Of a stretch of 64,000 nt of DNA, positions 8,346 through 17,366 are shown piece by piece. A program made the position numbers and the translations under genes. The notes beneath the pieces were generated by a model. It worked only from the letters and a program-made list of their open reading frames with translations, was not told the origin of the DNA and did no database searches. The stretch is taken from contig DBQP01000007.1 of NCBI GenBank assembly GCA_002305265.1, positions 37,354 to 101,353 on the forward strand, written 5' to 3'. Position 1 is the first letter of the stretch. Each line of letters begins with the position of its first letter. Source of the stretch: Prevotellaceae bacterium UBA1391 (GTDB lineage Bacteria > Bacteroidota > Bacteroidia > Bacteroidales > Bacteroidaceae).

Positions 8346-9848
8346 TCAGTGTGCCTCCGCCGCGTTTGGGTCGGAGGTCGCTTGCAGGAAGCGTGCGTAG
8401 GCGGCATCCCACAGGGCGGCATCAGTCGGTTCGTAGCGGCGCATCTCGATGCTGTCGGCGATAATGCGCCGCATGGATGCGAGGCCGTCGACGAGGCCGG
8501 CGGCTCTTGCCTGCATCATGATGTTGCCGATGGCGGTGCCTTCCACAGGCCCGGCAACGACCGGACGGCCGATGGCGTTGGCCGTCATCTGCATCAGGTG
8601 GTGGTTGTGGGTTCCTCCGCCGATGGCGTGGAGCGTGCGGATGGGCATCGGTGCCAGGCTGTCCAGCCAGGAGAGCACTTGCCGGTAGCGCATGGCCAGG
8701 CTGTCGAAGATGACCCGAACGACCTCCGCGTAGCTCTGCGGAACGGGCTGCGAGGTCGTGGCGCAGTAGCGTCGGATGGCTTCCTGCATGGATTGGGGAT
8801 GGGCAAAGGCTTCGTCGTCGGGGTTGATGAAGCTGCGGAAGAAGGGGACGGAGGCGGCGTCGGCAACGAGCCGGCCGACGTCGGAGGGGATGCTGGCGTC
8901 GCCGCTCCACTCCTTTCGGCACTGCTCCAGCAGCCACATGCCGCAGATGTTCTTGAGGAAGCGGGTGGTTCCGTCCACGCCGCCTTCGTTCGTGAAGTTG
9001 TAGCGTTGGCTTTCCGCATGGATGATGGGCTGTGGCGACTCGATGCCGAGGAGCGACCAAGTGCCGCAGCTCAGGTAGGCGAAGTCGGTGCCGGCGGCAG
9101 GTACGGCAGCCACGGCGGAGGCTGTGTCGTGTCCGGCTACGGCAATGACGGGCACGGGGCCGAGCCCTGTGGCTTTCTGTACGTCGTCGGTGAGCGTTCC
9201 TACCCGTGTTCCGGGTCTGACCATTGGCCCGAACTGGCTGCGGTCGAGCCCGAGTGGACGCAGCAGGTCGGCGTCGATCTCACCGGTCCGCGGGTTGAGC
9301 AACTGCGCCGTGGAGAGCACGGAATACTCGCACACGGCCTGCCCCGTGAGCATATAGCTGAGCGCATCGGGGATGAACAGCACCTTGTCGGCAGCCGCGA
9401 GTGCCGAGTCGGCGTTGCGGCGCATGGTGTGCAACTGGAACAGCGAGTTGAAGTTCATGAACTGGATGCCCGTCTTGGCATAGACGGTGTCGCGGTCTAC
9501 CAGTTTGAAATATTCCTCCTGCGCGCCGTCGGTGTGCGGGTCGCGGTAGCAGAGCGGGTTGCGCAGGATGCCTCCGTCGCGGCCCACGCACACGAAGTCG
9601 CAGCCCCAGGCGTCGATGCCGATGGAGGTGAGCTGGATGCCTTCGGCGGCCACGAGCCGCAGTCCGTGCAGGATTTCCCGGTAGAGGGCGAAGATGTCCC
9701 AGTAGAGATGGCCTCCCTGTGGGATGATGTCGTTCGGGAATCGTGTGATCTCGCGTTGCTGGAGCCTTCCGTCGGCCATGCTGCCGAGGATGGTCCGTCC
9801 GCTTGTAGCGCCGAGATCGACGGCCAGAAAGTGATGCGTGTCTGTCAT
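8346..9848 (-). CDS. rhaB: Rhamnulokinase RhaB
   Basis: FGGY-family kinase phosphorylating L-rhamnulose at O1. The 500-residue protein starts with the phosphate-1 motif FLAVDLGATSGRTIL, has IGIDAWGCDFVCV near residue 77, the phosphate-2 segment VAGHDTASAVAAVP (about 238-251), SCGTWSLLG, and the adenosine motif HAIGGGTHNHHLMQMTANA (about 405-423). It is the first metabolic gene of the rhamnose operon, starting 43 bp after the GH43 gene, which probably shares its transcript. No AraC-type regulator is adjacent. Confidence 0.98.
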   Translation of the reverse strand: MTDTHHFLAVDLGATSGRTILGSMADGRLQQREITRFPNDIIPQGGHLYWDIFALYREILHGLRLVAAEGIQLTSIGIDAWGCDFVCVGRDGGILRNPLCYRDPHTDGAQEEYFKLVDRDTVYAKTGIQFMNFNSLFQLHTMRRNADSALAAADKVLFIPDALSYMLTGQAVCEYSVLSTAQLLNPRTGEIDADLLRPLGLDRSQFGPMVRPGTRVGTLTDDVQKATGLGPVPVIAVAGHDTASAVAAVPAAGTDFAYLSCGTWSLLGIESPQPIIHAESQRYNFTNEGGVDGTTRFLKNICGMWLLEQCRKEWSGDASIPSDVGRLVADAASVPFFRSFINPDDEAFAHPQSMQEAIRRYCATTSQPVPQSYAEVVRVIFDSLAMRYRQVLSWLDSLAPMPIRTLHAIGGGTHNHHLMQMTANAIGRPVVAGPVEGTAIGNIMMQARAAGLVDGLASMRRIIADSIEMRRYEPTDAALWDAAYARFLQATSDPNAAEAH

Positions 9849-9891
9849 GATGGTGGGGATGAGGGGCGGTGCCCGATTGCTTGCTGGCCGC

Positions 9892-10941
9892 CTAACGTGG
9901 CGTTTGGCTGGCGTTCAGCCGCTCCAGCCGTTTGTATTCCTTTTTGGTCAGCCGCATGAAAGAGCCGTGCTGGGGATGCCGCACGCCCTGGATGTCGACG
10001 GGGTCGGAGAAGTTTCTCAGGTATTTGTCGGCCTTGCAGATGCGGTAGTGCTTGGGGTTGCTGCTGTATTCGATGTAGGCCACGCGCCATGTGTCGTCGC
10101 CGATGAGCTGGAAGGCGCTGCTTCCCTCGCACTTCTTCTTTCCCTCGAAGTCGACGTAGTCGTCGGCGAGGGGCTCGCTCCATGGGCCGGTCAGGTGCTT
10201 GGCCGTGGCGGTGAAGATGCCGGGCTGTCCGCCTTCTTTCTTGATGAGCATGTGGTAGAGGCCGTCGGAAGGCAGGTAGTTGATGTCGGCGTCAATCGTG
10301 GCATAGCCCCAGTCGAACAGCAGTTGCGGCTTGGTGAGCTGGGTGAAGGTCTCGTCGGCATAGGAATAGTACATGCGGTCGTAGGCCTCCTCGGAGCTGT
10401 TCAGCATGGAGTAGTAGATGAGATAGCCGCCACGCCGTCCGTCGGGCCACGTGTATTGGGGGTCCCAGAAGATTTGCGGGGCCCACACGCGGTGCACCTT
10501 CGACCAGTCGCGATAGACGTCGGGGGCGTCGGGATTGCAGAAGATGGCGGGGCCCTGCCGGAAGTCGAAGGTCTTGGACTCCCAGTGGAGGAGGTCGTCG
10601 GAGCGCAGGAGGTCGATGCCGTAGTTGTCCCACACGCGTGAGCGTCCGACGCACATGTCGGTCGTCACCATCAGATAGCCGCGCCCCTTGGCCCGGCGGC
10701 AGATGTAGGCATCGCGCTGTCCGCCCTCGATGCGTGCGTGTTGCTGCGGATCCATGATGGGCGCGCCGCCGAGAATGTCCGTGTAGTTGTAGCCGTCGCG
10801 GCTGATGGCGTATGCCGTGTATTCGCCCGAGCCGCTCATGTGGCAGTAGAGGTAGCCGTAGGTGCCTTTCTGAGGGTTCTGTGCCGACAGGAAGGAGGCG
10901 TTCAGCATGAATACAAGGAGGGCCTGCAAGATGTGTTTCAT
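9892..10941 (-). CDS. Secreted family 43-type glycoside hydrolase
   Basis: Five-bladed propeller enzyme acting outside the cytoplasm. The 349-residue form starts at ATG 10941 with a signal peptide (MKHILQALLVFMLNASFLSA); a longer frame upstream lacks one and runs through the repeat array. The blades carry AISRDGYNYTDILGG, RDAYICRRAKGRGYLMVTTD, DLLHWESKTFDF, RVWAPQIFWDPQYTW and DWGYATIDADINYLP, the typical pattern of GH43-like arabinosidases/xylosidases. Close spacing to rhaB suggests release of sugars from rhamnose-containing glycans such as pectic side chains. The substrate is an inference. Confidence 0.82.
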   Translation of the reverse strand: MKHILQALLVFMLNASFLSAQNPQKGTYGYLYCHMSGSGEYTAYAISRDGYNYTDILGGAPIMDPQQHARIEGGQRDAYICRRAKGRGYLMVTTDMCVGRSRVWDNYGIDLLRSDDLLHWESKTFDFRQGPAIFCNPDAPDVYRDWSKVHRVWAPQIFWDPQYTWPDGRRGGYLIYYSMLNSSEEAYDRMYYSYADETFTQLTKPQLLFDWGYATIDADINYLPSDGLYHMLIKKEGGQPGIFTATAKHLTGPWSEPLADDYVDFEGKKKCEGSSAFQLIGDDTWRVAYIEYSSNPKHYRICKADKYLRNFSDPVDIQGVRHPQHGSFMRLTKKEYKRLERLNASQTPR

Positions 10942-10977
10942 GTATAGGATTGGTAGTAATGGTGTGGAAAGATAGTG

Positions 10978-10985
10978 CAAAGATA
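10978..10985 (-). promoter_or_regulatory. Candidate -7 box for the GH43/rhamnose operon
   Basis: TATCTTTG on the minus strand fits TAnnTTTG and lies 37 bases before the GH43 ATG, giving a short leader. No clear -33 TTG is seen. No other convincing promoter lies between here and rhaD, so one transcript of five genes is plausible. Confidence 0.6.
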
Positions 10986-11156
10986 AAGATTTTCTGCAGA
11001 AATCGCGCGGATGTGTTGCGAAAAGTTGGAACTGCGGCTCACTTTGCCGTGCGCCGGAATTGTATTTGTTCCGTTGTTTCCGCGTGTATAGGCTTTGCCG
11101 TGGCGACGTCGCTTCGCCCTGCACGTTCGGTTCGTGGGAAGGGGAGACGACAACGG

Positions 11157-11222
11157 GAAGGCCTTCGTCTCGTGTCGGGAAGGCCTTCCCGTCGTGCCAA
11201 GAAGGCCTCCCGTCGTATGGAA
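11157..11222. repeat. GAAGGCCTTC triplet array, locus A
   Basis: Palindromes start at 11157 (GAAGGCCTTC), 11179 (GAAGGCCTTC) and 11201 (GAAGGCCTCC, one mismatch), exactly 22 bp apart, with different 12-bp linkers. It lies in the 379-bp gap between the GH25 stop and the GH43 start, upstream of the GH43 promoter. The rest of that gap shows nothing else I recognise. Confidence 0.97.
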
Positions 11223-11320
11223 AATGTTGCCTGCCGTGCGCGCTGGCGAAGCGGCCTGACAGTGTTGCGGGGGCTGTCAGGGGCTGCCGGTGGGGTGCTG
11301 CTGCCGGGCGGCTGGCTGTG

Positions 11321-12148
11321 TCAGAGCGTGATGTCGCGCAGGCTGTGTCGTCCGACGAAGCGGCTGCGGTCGACGTCGCCGCGGACGCCGTCGATGCGTC
11401 CGGAGGCGGTGTACTGCCAGATGACGTAGTCGTCGCCGCCGCTGAGCTGGGGCTGTTCGAAGATGTAGGCGGCAATCATGAACGGGTATTCTCCGTAGCC
11501 TTTGCCATAGAAGTGCTTGTTGTAGAAGTTGCGGCCGGTGTAGATCATCGGGCGCTTGCCGAAGGTTTGCGTGACGAGCCGCAGGAGCTCCTTGAGGCGG
11601 GCATGAAAGACGTCGTCGCTGACGCGGTTGGTGGCCTCGACGTCGATGATGGGGATGAGATCCTGCTGGCGCAGGTCGACCATGCTCATGAAGTTGCTCA
11701 GTTGTTTCTGCGCCGTCACGTTGGCCCGGAAGAAGTGGTAGCTCCCCACCTTGAGACCGGCGCGCCTGGCTTCGCGCACATTGGTCTGATAGTAGCTGTC
11801 CTGATTGCTCTCGCCTTCCGACGCCTTGATGTAGACATAGCTCACTTCGGGGTGTCGGGCCACGCGGTCCCAGTCGATGCGGCCTTGATAGTGGCTCACG
11901 TCGATGCCGTGGAGGGTGGCTGTCTGGTGGGTGAAGCCGAAGAAGGCAGGCTGTTCCAGCGTCCGTGGATGGCTGTCGGGACGGGCGCGGCGGGTGAGCG
12001 GATCGGGCTCCGGCGGAGCCATCTCGCTGTTGGCTGGCTTCGGCTTGCGCTTGCTGGCAAGCGCAGCGGAGGGCAGTGCGAAGGCCAAGGCAAGCAGACA
12101 GAGGCAGATCCACTGGGCGCGTATGTCGGTCTTGGGATGTGATGGCAT
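11321..12148 (-). CDS. Secreted GH25 lysozyme (N-acetylmuramidase)
   Basis: GH25 muramidase hydrolysing beta-1,4 bonds between MurNAc and GlcNAc in peptidoglycan. The 275-residue form starts at ATG 12148 with a signal peptide (about 1-30, hydrophobic WICLCLLALAFALPSAALA). The catalytic domain begins HGIDVSHYQGRIDWDRV (about 80-96), then VSYVYIKASEGES, GSYHFFRANV, LIPIIDVEATN (about 163-173, catalytic DxE), PMIYTGRNFYNKHF and VIWQYTASGRIDGV. The linker after the signal is basic and proline-rich. A longer in-frame start at 12247 adds an Arg/Pro-rich stretch and would hide the signal peptide. Confidence 0.93.
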   Translation of the reverse strand: MPSHPKTDIRAQWICLCLLALAFALPSAALASKRKPKPANSEMAPPEPDPLTRRARPDSHPRTLEQPAFFGFTHQTATLHGIDVSHYQGRIDWDRVARHPEVSYVYIKASEGESNQDSYYQTNVREARRAGLKVGSYHFFRANVTAQKQLSNFMSMVDLRQQDLIPIIDVEATNRVSDDVFHARLKELLRLVTQTFGKRPMIYTGRNFYNKHFYGKGYGEYPFMIAAYIFEQPQLSGGDDYVIWQYTASGRIDGVRGDVDRSRFVGRHSLRDITL

Positions 12149-12287
12149 GAGGACGTGGAAAAGTGGGAGGTGGGAGAGGGCTGGCGGGCAGTCGTGCCAA
12201 CAGGGGACCGGGCCGGGCATGCGGCGGCCGCGCGGGCGACGCACCATTGGGGCGAGGCCGCAAGGGCGGACTGCTGAAAAATTGTCA

Positions 12288-12318
12288 CAAAAGTAGAGAA
12301 ATTACCCCACTTTAGCAA
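12288..12318 (-). promoter_or_regulatory. Promoter of the GH25 gene
   Basis: On the minus strand TTG (12318-12316) is followed by exactly 20 bases and TACTTTTG (12295-12288), matching the Bacteroides sigma-ABfr pattern TTG-N19-21-TAnnTTTG. It lies about 140 bases before the chosen GH25 start and about 40 bases before the alternative longer start. Confidence 0.7.
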
Positions 12319-12394
12319 TTTTGCTCCTGCGGCCGCGTGTTTTTTTAAAGAATATTAGGGATTTCAATGGGCAGAAGGAGCGGTGGGCAGTGCC

Positions 12395-13819
12395 TCAGCG
12401 GATGCGGACCTGCAGCGGTGTGTCGATTTCTTTTTTCCAGTCGGGCAAGGAGTGGAACCAGCTTTCGGCCGTGGGATAGCCAAAGGTCTCCTTGGCGGCG
12501 GTGAAGGAAACATGGTAGTGCGTGGTGAGCAGGATGGGGGCGCGGCTGGAGGTGGTGCGGTTGCGCTGTCCGTCCGCTGGACGGAGCGCGCTGCGGCGCG
12601 TGGTCGTGCTGCGCCGGGCGGAGAGGGCGGGACGCTGGGCGGCGGTGCGGTTGCGTCGCGCGTCGCGGGCCTTGGCGTCGTCGCTGGGACGGGTGCGCAG
12701 GCCAACGACTTGGTGGAGCGGCAGGTCGTGGGTCGTCGCGCGGGCTTCGGCGGGCACATAGAGCGCCATGCCAACGCTCTCGGGTGCGTAGAGAGCCTTG
12801 TTGGCTTCGCTCGACTGTTCGGGATAGTCTGTGCCCCAGGTAGCGTAGAGGCCCTGTGGGAGCCCTTCGGCCACGACGGCTGTCGTGCCGATTTTCTGCA
12901 GTCCAGTGCAGAGCTGGGGATCCGCGGAGGTGGCGGACGAGGTCATCAGCAGGGTGGCGCGCACCTCGAGGTCGCGATGTCCGGCGTAGAGCGTGTAGGT
13001 GGTGCTCACGTCGGCCGTGCCTCCGCTCAAGCGGGCGCCGAGGTCGTCCATGCGGATGATGGTGCGCACGGGGCCGCTGCAGAGGATGCGCTGGCGGCGG
13101 ATGGCGACGTCGCGCCAGTCGCCCACGCTGCTCGTGGCGGCGTTCCAGGGACGGAGCGTGCCGCACCCGATGCTCTGTCCGGCCCAGAGTACGTCGCAGC
13201 CATAGGACTCGTCGTTGAGCTGAGGGGCGGAGGTATAGAAGTGGGTGGTGGGAATCTCGAGGCGCGGCAGGCGCTTGGCGTAGAGGTCGATGTTCTGCCG
13301 GTGGTCGAAGTAGATGCGGTAGGCCACGAGTTCCGACTCGATGGCGGGTCCGTGGTGGTAGAGGGCGGGGTAGAGATTGCTGGCGCCGGGTGCCTCGATG
13401 GCGGTGATGGCGGGGTGGGCGCCGCCGCGGTCGTCGAGCATGAGTTCGGCATGGAGACGCGGAGCAGGCGAACCCTCAGTGGTGGGAGGGGCCTGCGGGA
13501 GGAGCGTGACGGCATAGGAGAGGGTGGCTTTGGGACCGATGGTGCTCAGAAAGACCAGCTCGTCGGGTTGCCCGTCTTGGTCGAGGTCGTCGATTTGGGC
13601 GGGAACGGGCTGTCCGTTCAAGCGGACGACGGCGGCGGCTGGTTGGAAACCAAGCCCCTTGACGTCGGCCAGCCGGATGACGACGGGGGCGTCGGTGCGT
13701 GGCAGGTCGAGCGGGTTGCGGACGGTGAGGGTGAGCTCGTGTGGCCTGACGGTGGCGGCCAGTGAGGTGCAGGGGTGCGCTGTGGCCAGGAGCAGGAGGG
13801 CAAGGAGGGTGTGTTTCAT
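12395..13819 (-). CDS. DUF4861 domain secreted protein
   Basis: A 474-residue protein starting at ATG 13819 with a signal peptide (MKHTLLALLLLATAHP…SLAA). It matches the general form of Bacteroidetes DUF4861 proteins: an N-terminal beta domain (ELTLTVRNPLDLPRTDAPVV), PDELVFLSTIG, YGCDVLWAGQSIGCG, VSTTYTLYAGHRDLEV, and a C-terminal AESWFHSLPDWKKEID. Such proteins occur in glycan-degradation loci; the activity is unknown to me. The ATG overlaps the stop of the upstream phytase-like gene by 4 bp (ATGA), so the two are co-translated. Residues about 376-433 form an odd Arg/Thr/Ser-rich insertion. Confidence 0.8.
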   Translation of the reverse strand: MKHTLLALLLLATAHPCTSLAATVRPHELTLTVRNPLDLPRTDAPVVIRLADVKGLGFQPAAAVVRLNGQPVPAQIDDLDQDGQPDELVFLSTIGPKATLSYAVTLLPQAPPTTEGSPAPRLHAELMLDDRGGAHPAITAIEAPGASNLYPALYHHGPAIESELVAYRIYFDHRQNIDLYAKRLPRLEIPTTHFYTSAPQLNDESYGCDVLWAGQSIGCGTLRPWNAATSSVGDWRDVAIRRQRILCSGPVRTIIRMDDLGARLSGGTADVSTTYTLYAGHRDLEVRATLLMTSSATSADPQLCTGLQKIGTTAVVAEGLPQGLYATWGTDYPEQSSEANKALYAPESVGMALYVPAEARATTHDLPLHQVVGLRTRPSDDAKARDARRNRTAAQRPALSARRSTTTRRSALRPADGQRNRTTSSRAPILLTTHYHVSFTAAKETFGYPTAESWFHSLPDWKKEIDTPLQVRIR

Positions 13820-14745
13820 CGGATGAGCAGGATTTGGAGCCAGTCGTGTAGGAAGCCGGCGTAGCGGTTCTGGGAATCGGTGAGGAGGAGGAGCGTGCGG
13901 CTGCCGTCGGCCAGAGTGGGGCCCCAGCAGAGCGCCTCGTAGTTGGCAAAGGAGCGCGAGGTGAGTGACATGCGGGTGCGCACGTGCCAGAGAAGGGTCT
14001 TGTGAAGTGTGGCCGTGTCGAAGATGTATAGGCTGCAGCGCGTCCAAGCCCCGATCTTCCGCTTTGGCACGTAGACCTCACGTTCCAACACGAGCAGGCG
14101 CGAGTCGGCATAGTGGAGTACGGCGCTCACGCCGTGTGCGTGGTTGCGACCGGCCTTGCTGGCTTTGGGTGCGTCGAGTGGATAGTGGAGCGTGCGCAGG
14201 GGCTGGAGCTCGGTGTCGAGCTGGATGAGCCGCGCAACACCTGCTCCATTGTTTTCTTCCATCGCCCAGACGGTGTGGGAGGTGGGGTCGTAGCAGAGTC
14301 CCTCGAGGCCATGGTTGGAGATGGGATGGGGAAGGAGTGCGGCGCTGCTGCGTCCGGTGAGTTGTCCGTCGCGCGTGTACTCGATGAGCCGGCTGTCGGC
14401 CTCTCCGGCCACGAGCAGCGTGTGGGTGTGGGGCAGCAGGCAAATGTCCTCGGCATCGCGGTTGGGCAGAGAGGAGAAGTGGGAGGCGCGGAGGGCGACT
14501 TGCTGGAGGTGGAGCTGGCCGCTGATGCTGTCGATGGGCATGGAAAGAATGCAGAAACCGTCGTGTGCCGACTGGTCGTCGACGACTGCGTAGTCGTCTC
14601 GGCTGATGCGGGTGAGGCCGCTGTAGTTGGCGGCCGGCAGCTGCTTGTCGAGCTTGACGGGACGCAAGGCCTGCTGCAGGCGCTGGGCCGACAGCGGAAG
14701 GCTCAGACAGAGCAAAAGCGTGAGGCAGAGGGAAATGGGTTTCAT
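13816..14745 (-). CDS. Esterase-like activity of phytase family protein (secreted)
   Basis: Secreted beta-propeller protein of 309 residues of the phytase-like family (PF13449 type). The N-terminus MKPISLCLTLLLCLSLPLSA is a signal peptide. Propeller features follow: NYSGLTRISRDDYAVVDDQ (about 40-58), NRDAEDICLLPHTHTLLVA, HGLEGLCYDPTSHTVWAMEE, SRLLVLEREVYVPKR, and NYEALCWGPTLADGSRTLLL. These acidic loops are where phytase-like propellers bind calcium. The stop overlaps the DUF4861 start. The ATG at 14745 lies only 5 bases beyond a TATCTTTG box, so the transcript may be leaderless. The substrate is unknown. Confidence 0.82.
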   Translation of the reverse strand: MKPISLCLTLLLCLSLPLSAQRLQQALRPVKLDKQLPAANYSGLTRISRDDYAVVDDQSAHDGFCILSMPIDSISGQLHLQQVALRASHFSSLPNRDAEDICLLPHTHTLLVAGEADSRLIEYTRDGQLTGRSSAALLPHPISNHGLEGLCYDPTSHTVWAMEENNGAGVARLIQLDTELQPLRTLHYPLDAPKASKAGRNHAHGVSAVLHYADSRLLVLEREVYVPKRKIGAWTRCSLYIFDTATLHKTLLWHVRTRMSLTSRSFANYEALCWGPTLADGSRTLLLLTDSQNRYAGFLHDWLQILLIR

Positions 14746-14750
14746 GCGCG

Positions 14751-14758
14751 CAAAGATA
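14751..14758 (-). promoter_or_regulatory. -7 box of the phytase-like/DUF4861 genes
   Basis: TATCTTTG on the minus strand, ending 5 bases before the ATG at 14745. A start site a few bases downstream of the box would coincide with the start codon. Confidence 0.65.
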
Positions 14759-14802
14759 CAATATATCGACGAGGGCACAAATCAAAAATGGAAATAAATT
14801 CG

Positions 14803-14810
14803 TAACTTTG
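14803..14810 (+). promoter_or_regulatory. -7 box of mtaB
   Basis: TAACTTTG on the plus strand, ending 5 bases before the mtaB ATG (14816). Together with the facing box at 14751-14758 it forms a compact divergent pair 44 bp apart, both with little or no leader. Confidence 0.65.
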
Positions 14811-14815
14811 CAGGC

Positions 14816-16159
14816 ATGATAGATTACAGCGTTTTGCAAGGTAAAAAGGCGGCTTACTTCACGTTGGGCTGCAAACTGAACTTTGCCGAGACTTCGACCA
14901 TCGGCGAGCAGCTCAAGGGCTTCGGCGTGAGCACTGCGACGGACGGTGAGTCGGCAGATTTGTGCCTCATCAATACGTGTTCCGTGACGGAGACGGCGGA
15001 CCACAAATGCCGTCAGGCCATTCACAAACTGGTCAAGGAGAATCCGGAAGCCTACGTCGTCGTCTTCGGATGCTACGCGCAGTTGCAGCCTCAGTTGCTG
15101 GCAGACATCCCGGGCGTTGACCTGGTGGTCGGTGCGGAGCATAAGGGACAGCTCATCGAACTGATACAGGAAGGCATGTCGGGCAGCGGCGAACTGGAGG
15201 CGCATCGCCTGACAGTGGCGACGGCAGACATCCGGACGTTTGTGCCAAGTTGCAGCCGTGGCGACCGAACGCGCTATTTCCTGAAGGTGCAGGACGGCTG
15301 CAATTACTATTGTACGTACTGCACGATTCCCAAAGCCCGCGGGCGAAGCCGCAACGGCAGCATCGAATCGCTGGTGGAGCAGGCGCGGGGTGTGGCGGCG
15401 GAAGGCGGCCGGGAGATTGTCATTACGGGTGTGAACATCGGAGACTTCGGGCACTCGACGGGCGAGACTTTCTTTGATCTCGTGCGGGCGCTAGACGAGG
15501 TGGAGGGCATCGAGCGCTACCGCATCTCGTCGATTGAGCCCAACCTGCTGACCGACGACATCATTGAATATGTGGCGCGCTCGCGTGCCTTCATGCCGCA
15601 CTTCCACATCCCGCTACAGAGTGGAAGCGATGAAGTGCTGCAGCTGATGCGCCGTCGGTATGACACGTCGCTGTTCCGTCGCAAGATAGAGCGCATCAAG
15701 GAACTCCTGCCGGAGGCTTTCATCGGTGTCGACGTGATGACAGGATGCAGGGGTGAGCGCCCGGAGTTTTTTGAGGCGGCCTATCGTTTCATCGAGTCGC
15801 TGCCGGTGACACAGTTGCACGTGTTCCCCTACTCGGAGCGCCCAGGCACGAAGGCGCTGGACATCGATTACGTGGTGCCGAACGAAGAGAAAAAGGAGCG
15901 GAGCAAGAGGCTGCTGGAACTGAGTGCGCAAAAGACGCACGACTTCTATGCGTCGTTCATCGGCCAGGAACGTCCGGTGCTGTTCGAGCATGCGCCGAAA
16001 GGCCGCCGCATGCACGGGTTTACGGACAATTACATCCGTGTGGAGGTAGACAATCACCCTCTGCTCGACGGTCGGATTCTGCCCGTGATGCTGGGGGACT
16101 TCAACCGCAAGGGGGATGCCCTGGTGGGGCAGTTGCCACCGGATGCGATGGACGTGTAG
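14816..16159 (+). CDS. mtaB: tRNA threonylcarbamoyladenosine methylthiotransferase MtaB
   Basis: Radical-SAM enzyme that adds a methylthio group to t6A at position 37 of tRNA. The 447-residue protein has the N-terminal UPF0004 domain with cluster-binding Cys in LGCKLNFAE (about 18), NTCSVTETADHKC (about 53) and FGCYAQLQP (about 87). The radical-SAM motif GCNYYCTYCTIPKARG (about 160-175) and the RSRNGSIESL segment follow, and a TRAM-like C-terminus ends the protein. The LGCKLNF form separates MtaB from MiaB and RimO. The ATG at 14816 follows its promoter by 5 bases. Confidence 0.96.
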   Translation: MIDYSVLQGKKAAYFTLGCKLNFAETSTIGEQLKGFGVSTATDGESADLCLINTCSVTETADHKCRQAIHKLVKENPEAYVVVFGCYAQLQPQLLADIPGVDLVVGAEHKGQLIELIQEGMSGSGELEAHRLTVATADIRTFVPSCSRGDRTRYFLKVQDGCNYYCTYCTIPKARGRSRNGSIESLVEQARGVAAEGGREIVITGVNIGDFGHSTGETFFDLVRALDEVEGIERYRISSIEPNLLTDDIIEYVARSRAFMPHFHIPLQSGSDEVLQLMRRRYDTSLFRRKIERIKELLPEAFIGVDVMTGCRGERPEFFEAAYRFIESLPVTQLHVFPYSERPGTKALDIDYVVPNEEKKERSKRLLELSAQKTHDFYASFIGQERPVLFEHAPKGRRMHGFTDNYIRVEVDNHPLLDGRILPVMLGDFNRKGDALVGQLPPDAMDV

Positions 16160-16340
16160 GTGGAAACAAACGGAGGCAGTAAGTGGCGACGCCGATGGTG
16201 AGGAGGTGCAGACTGGCGGCGCGTTTGGTTTTCTTGCCCGGTGCACGGTTTTACACCCCAATGCATCGAATTGGTGTGCGCAAGGCACAGCCCAGAGAGA
16301 TTCAATGATACCATTTTCAACGAAAAAGTAAGAATAAAGA

Positions 16341-17366
16341 GTGCTTTCAGTAGTCATACTCAACTGGAACGGTGCGGAGATGATGCGCCGCTATTTGCCT
16401 TCGGTGTTGCGGTGCAGCACGATGGAAGGTGTGGAGGTGGTCGTGGCGGACAATGCCTCGACGGATGATTCCGTGGAGATGCTTCGGCGCGACTTCCCGC
16501 AGGTGCGTCTGATACAGCTTGACCAGAACTATGGTTTTGCGGAGGGATACAACCGTGCGTTGGCGCAATTGCCTGACTCGGCATACTATCTGTTGCTCAA
16601 CAGCGATGTGGAGGTGCGCCAGGAGGGTTGGTTGAGACCGATGCTGCAATATATGGATGCGCATCCGGAATGTGCGGCATGTCAGCCCAAGTTGCTCAGT
16701 CTGCGCAATCCGCAGAACTTTGAATACGCGGGGGCAGCTGGAGGTTACCTCGACTGTTTTGGCTATCCCTATTGCCGAGGACGCGTGATGCAGACGGTGG
16801 AGAAGGATGAGGGGCAGTATGACGAGGTGCGTCCGCTGCTTTGGGCAACGGGCGCTGCGCTGCTGGTGCGCGCAGAAGACTTTCGGGAAGCTGGCGGACT
16901 GGATGGCCGCTTCTTTGCACACATGGAGGAAATCGACCTGTGTTGGCGACTGCGGCTGATGGGGCGCTCAATCGTGTGCGTTTCTGCTTCGACGGCCTAC
17001 CATCTCGGAGGCGCCACACTGGAGCAGGGCAACCCGCGGAAAACTTTTTTCAATTTCCGTAACTCTTTGATGATGCTTTACAAGAATTTGTCGGATGAGC
17101 GCCTCTCCGCTGTGATGGGTTGGCGCAAGGTGCTCGACTATGTGGCCGCGCTGCAATTCCTGCTCAAGCGGGACTGGGCGAATGCGAAGGCTGTGTTTCG
17201 TGCACGGCGTGAATTTCTGCGGATTCGACCGCAATTGGAAGCGGATCGTCGGCGCATTCAGCAGCGTGCCGGTAAACATGATGGTCGATTGCTCGCGCCA
17301 TACAGTATTCTGTGGCAGTACTATGTTCGTGGACGCAAGACGTTTTCGTCTTTGCCGCAAGGCTGA
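16341..17366 (+). CDS. Family 2 glycosyltransferase (rhamnosyltransferase-like)
   Basis: Cytoplasmic or membrane-associated GT-A enzyme of 341 residues that would transfer a sugar from a nucleotide donor in cell-surface polysaccharide synthesis. The GTG at 16341 starts directly at the conserved strand LSVVILNWNGAEMM; then come VVVADNASTDDSVEML (nucleotide-binding Asp), NYGFAEGYNRAL, LLNSDVEV (DxD-like), and MEEIDLCWRLRLMG (about 194-207, general-base region), as in WbbL-type rhamnosyltransferases. Donor and acceptor cannot be read. It follows mtaB after 181 bp in which I see no other gene. Confidence 0.9.
   Translation: MLSVVILNWNGAEMMRRYLPSVLRCSTMEGVEVVVADNASTDDSVEMLRRDFPQVRLIQLDQNYGFAEGYNRALAQLPDSAYYLLLNSDVEVRQEGWLRPMLQYMDAHPECAACQPKLLSLRNPQNFEYAGAAGGYLDCFGYPYCRGRVMQTVEKDEGQYDEVRPLLWATGAALLVRAEDFREAGGLDGRFFAHMEEIDLCWRLRLMGRSIVCVSASTAYHLGGATLEQGNPRKTFFNFRNSLMMLYKNLSDERLSAVMGWRKVLDYVAALQFLLKRDWANAKAVFRARREFLRIRPQLEADRRRIQQRAGKHDGRLLAPYSILWQYYVRGRKTFSSLPQG

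Noticed and set aside
10942..11475. N-terminal extension of the GH43 next to rhaB
   Set aside because: It would read through repeat locus A and the promoter; the start at 10941 begins with a proper signal peptide.
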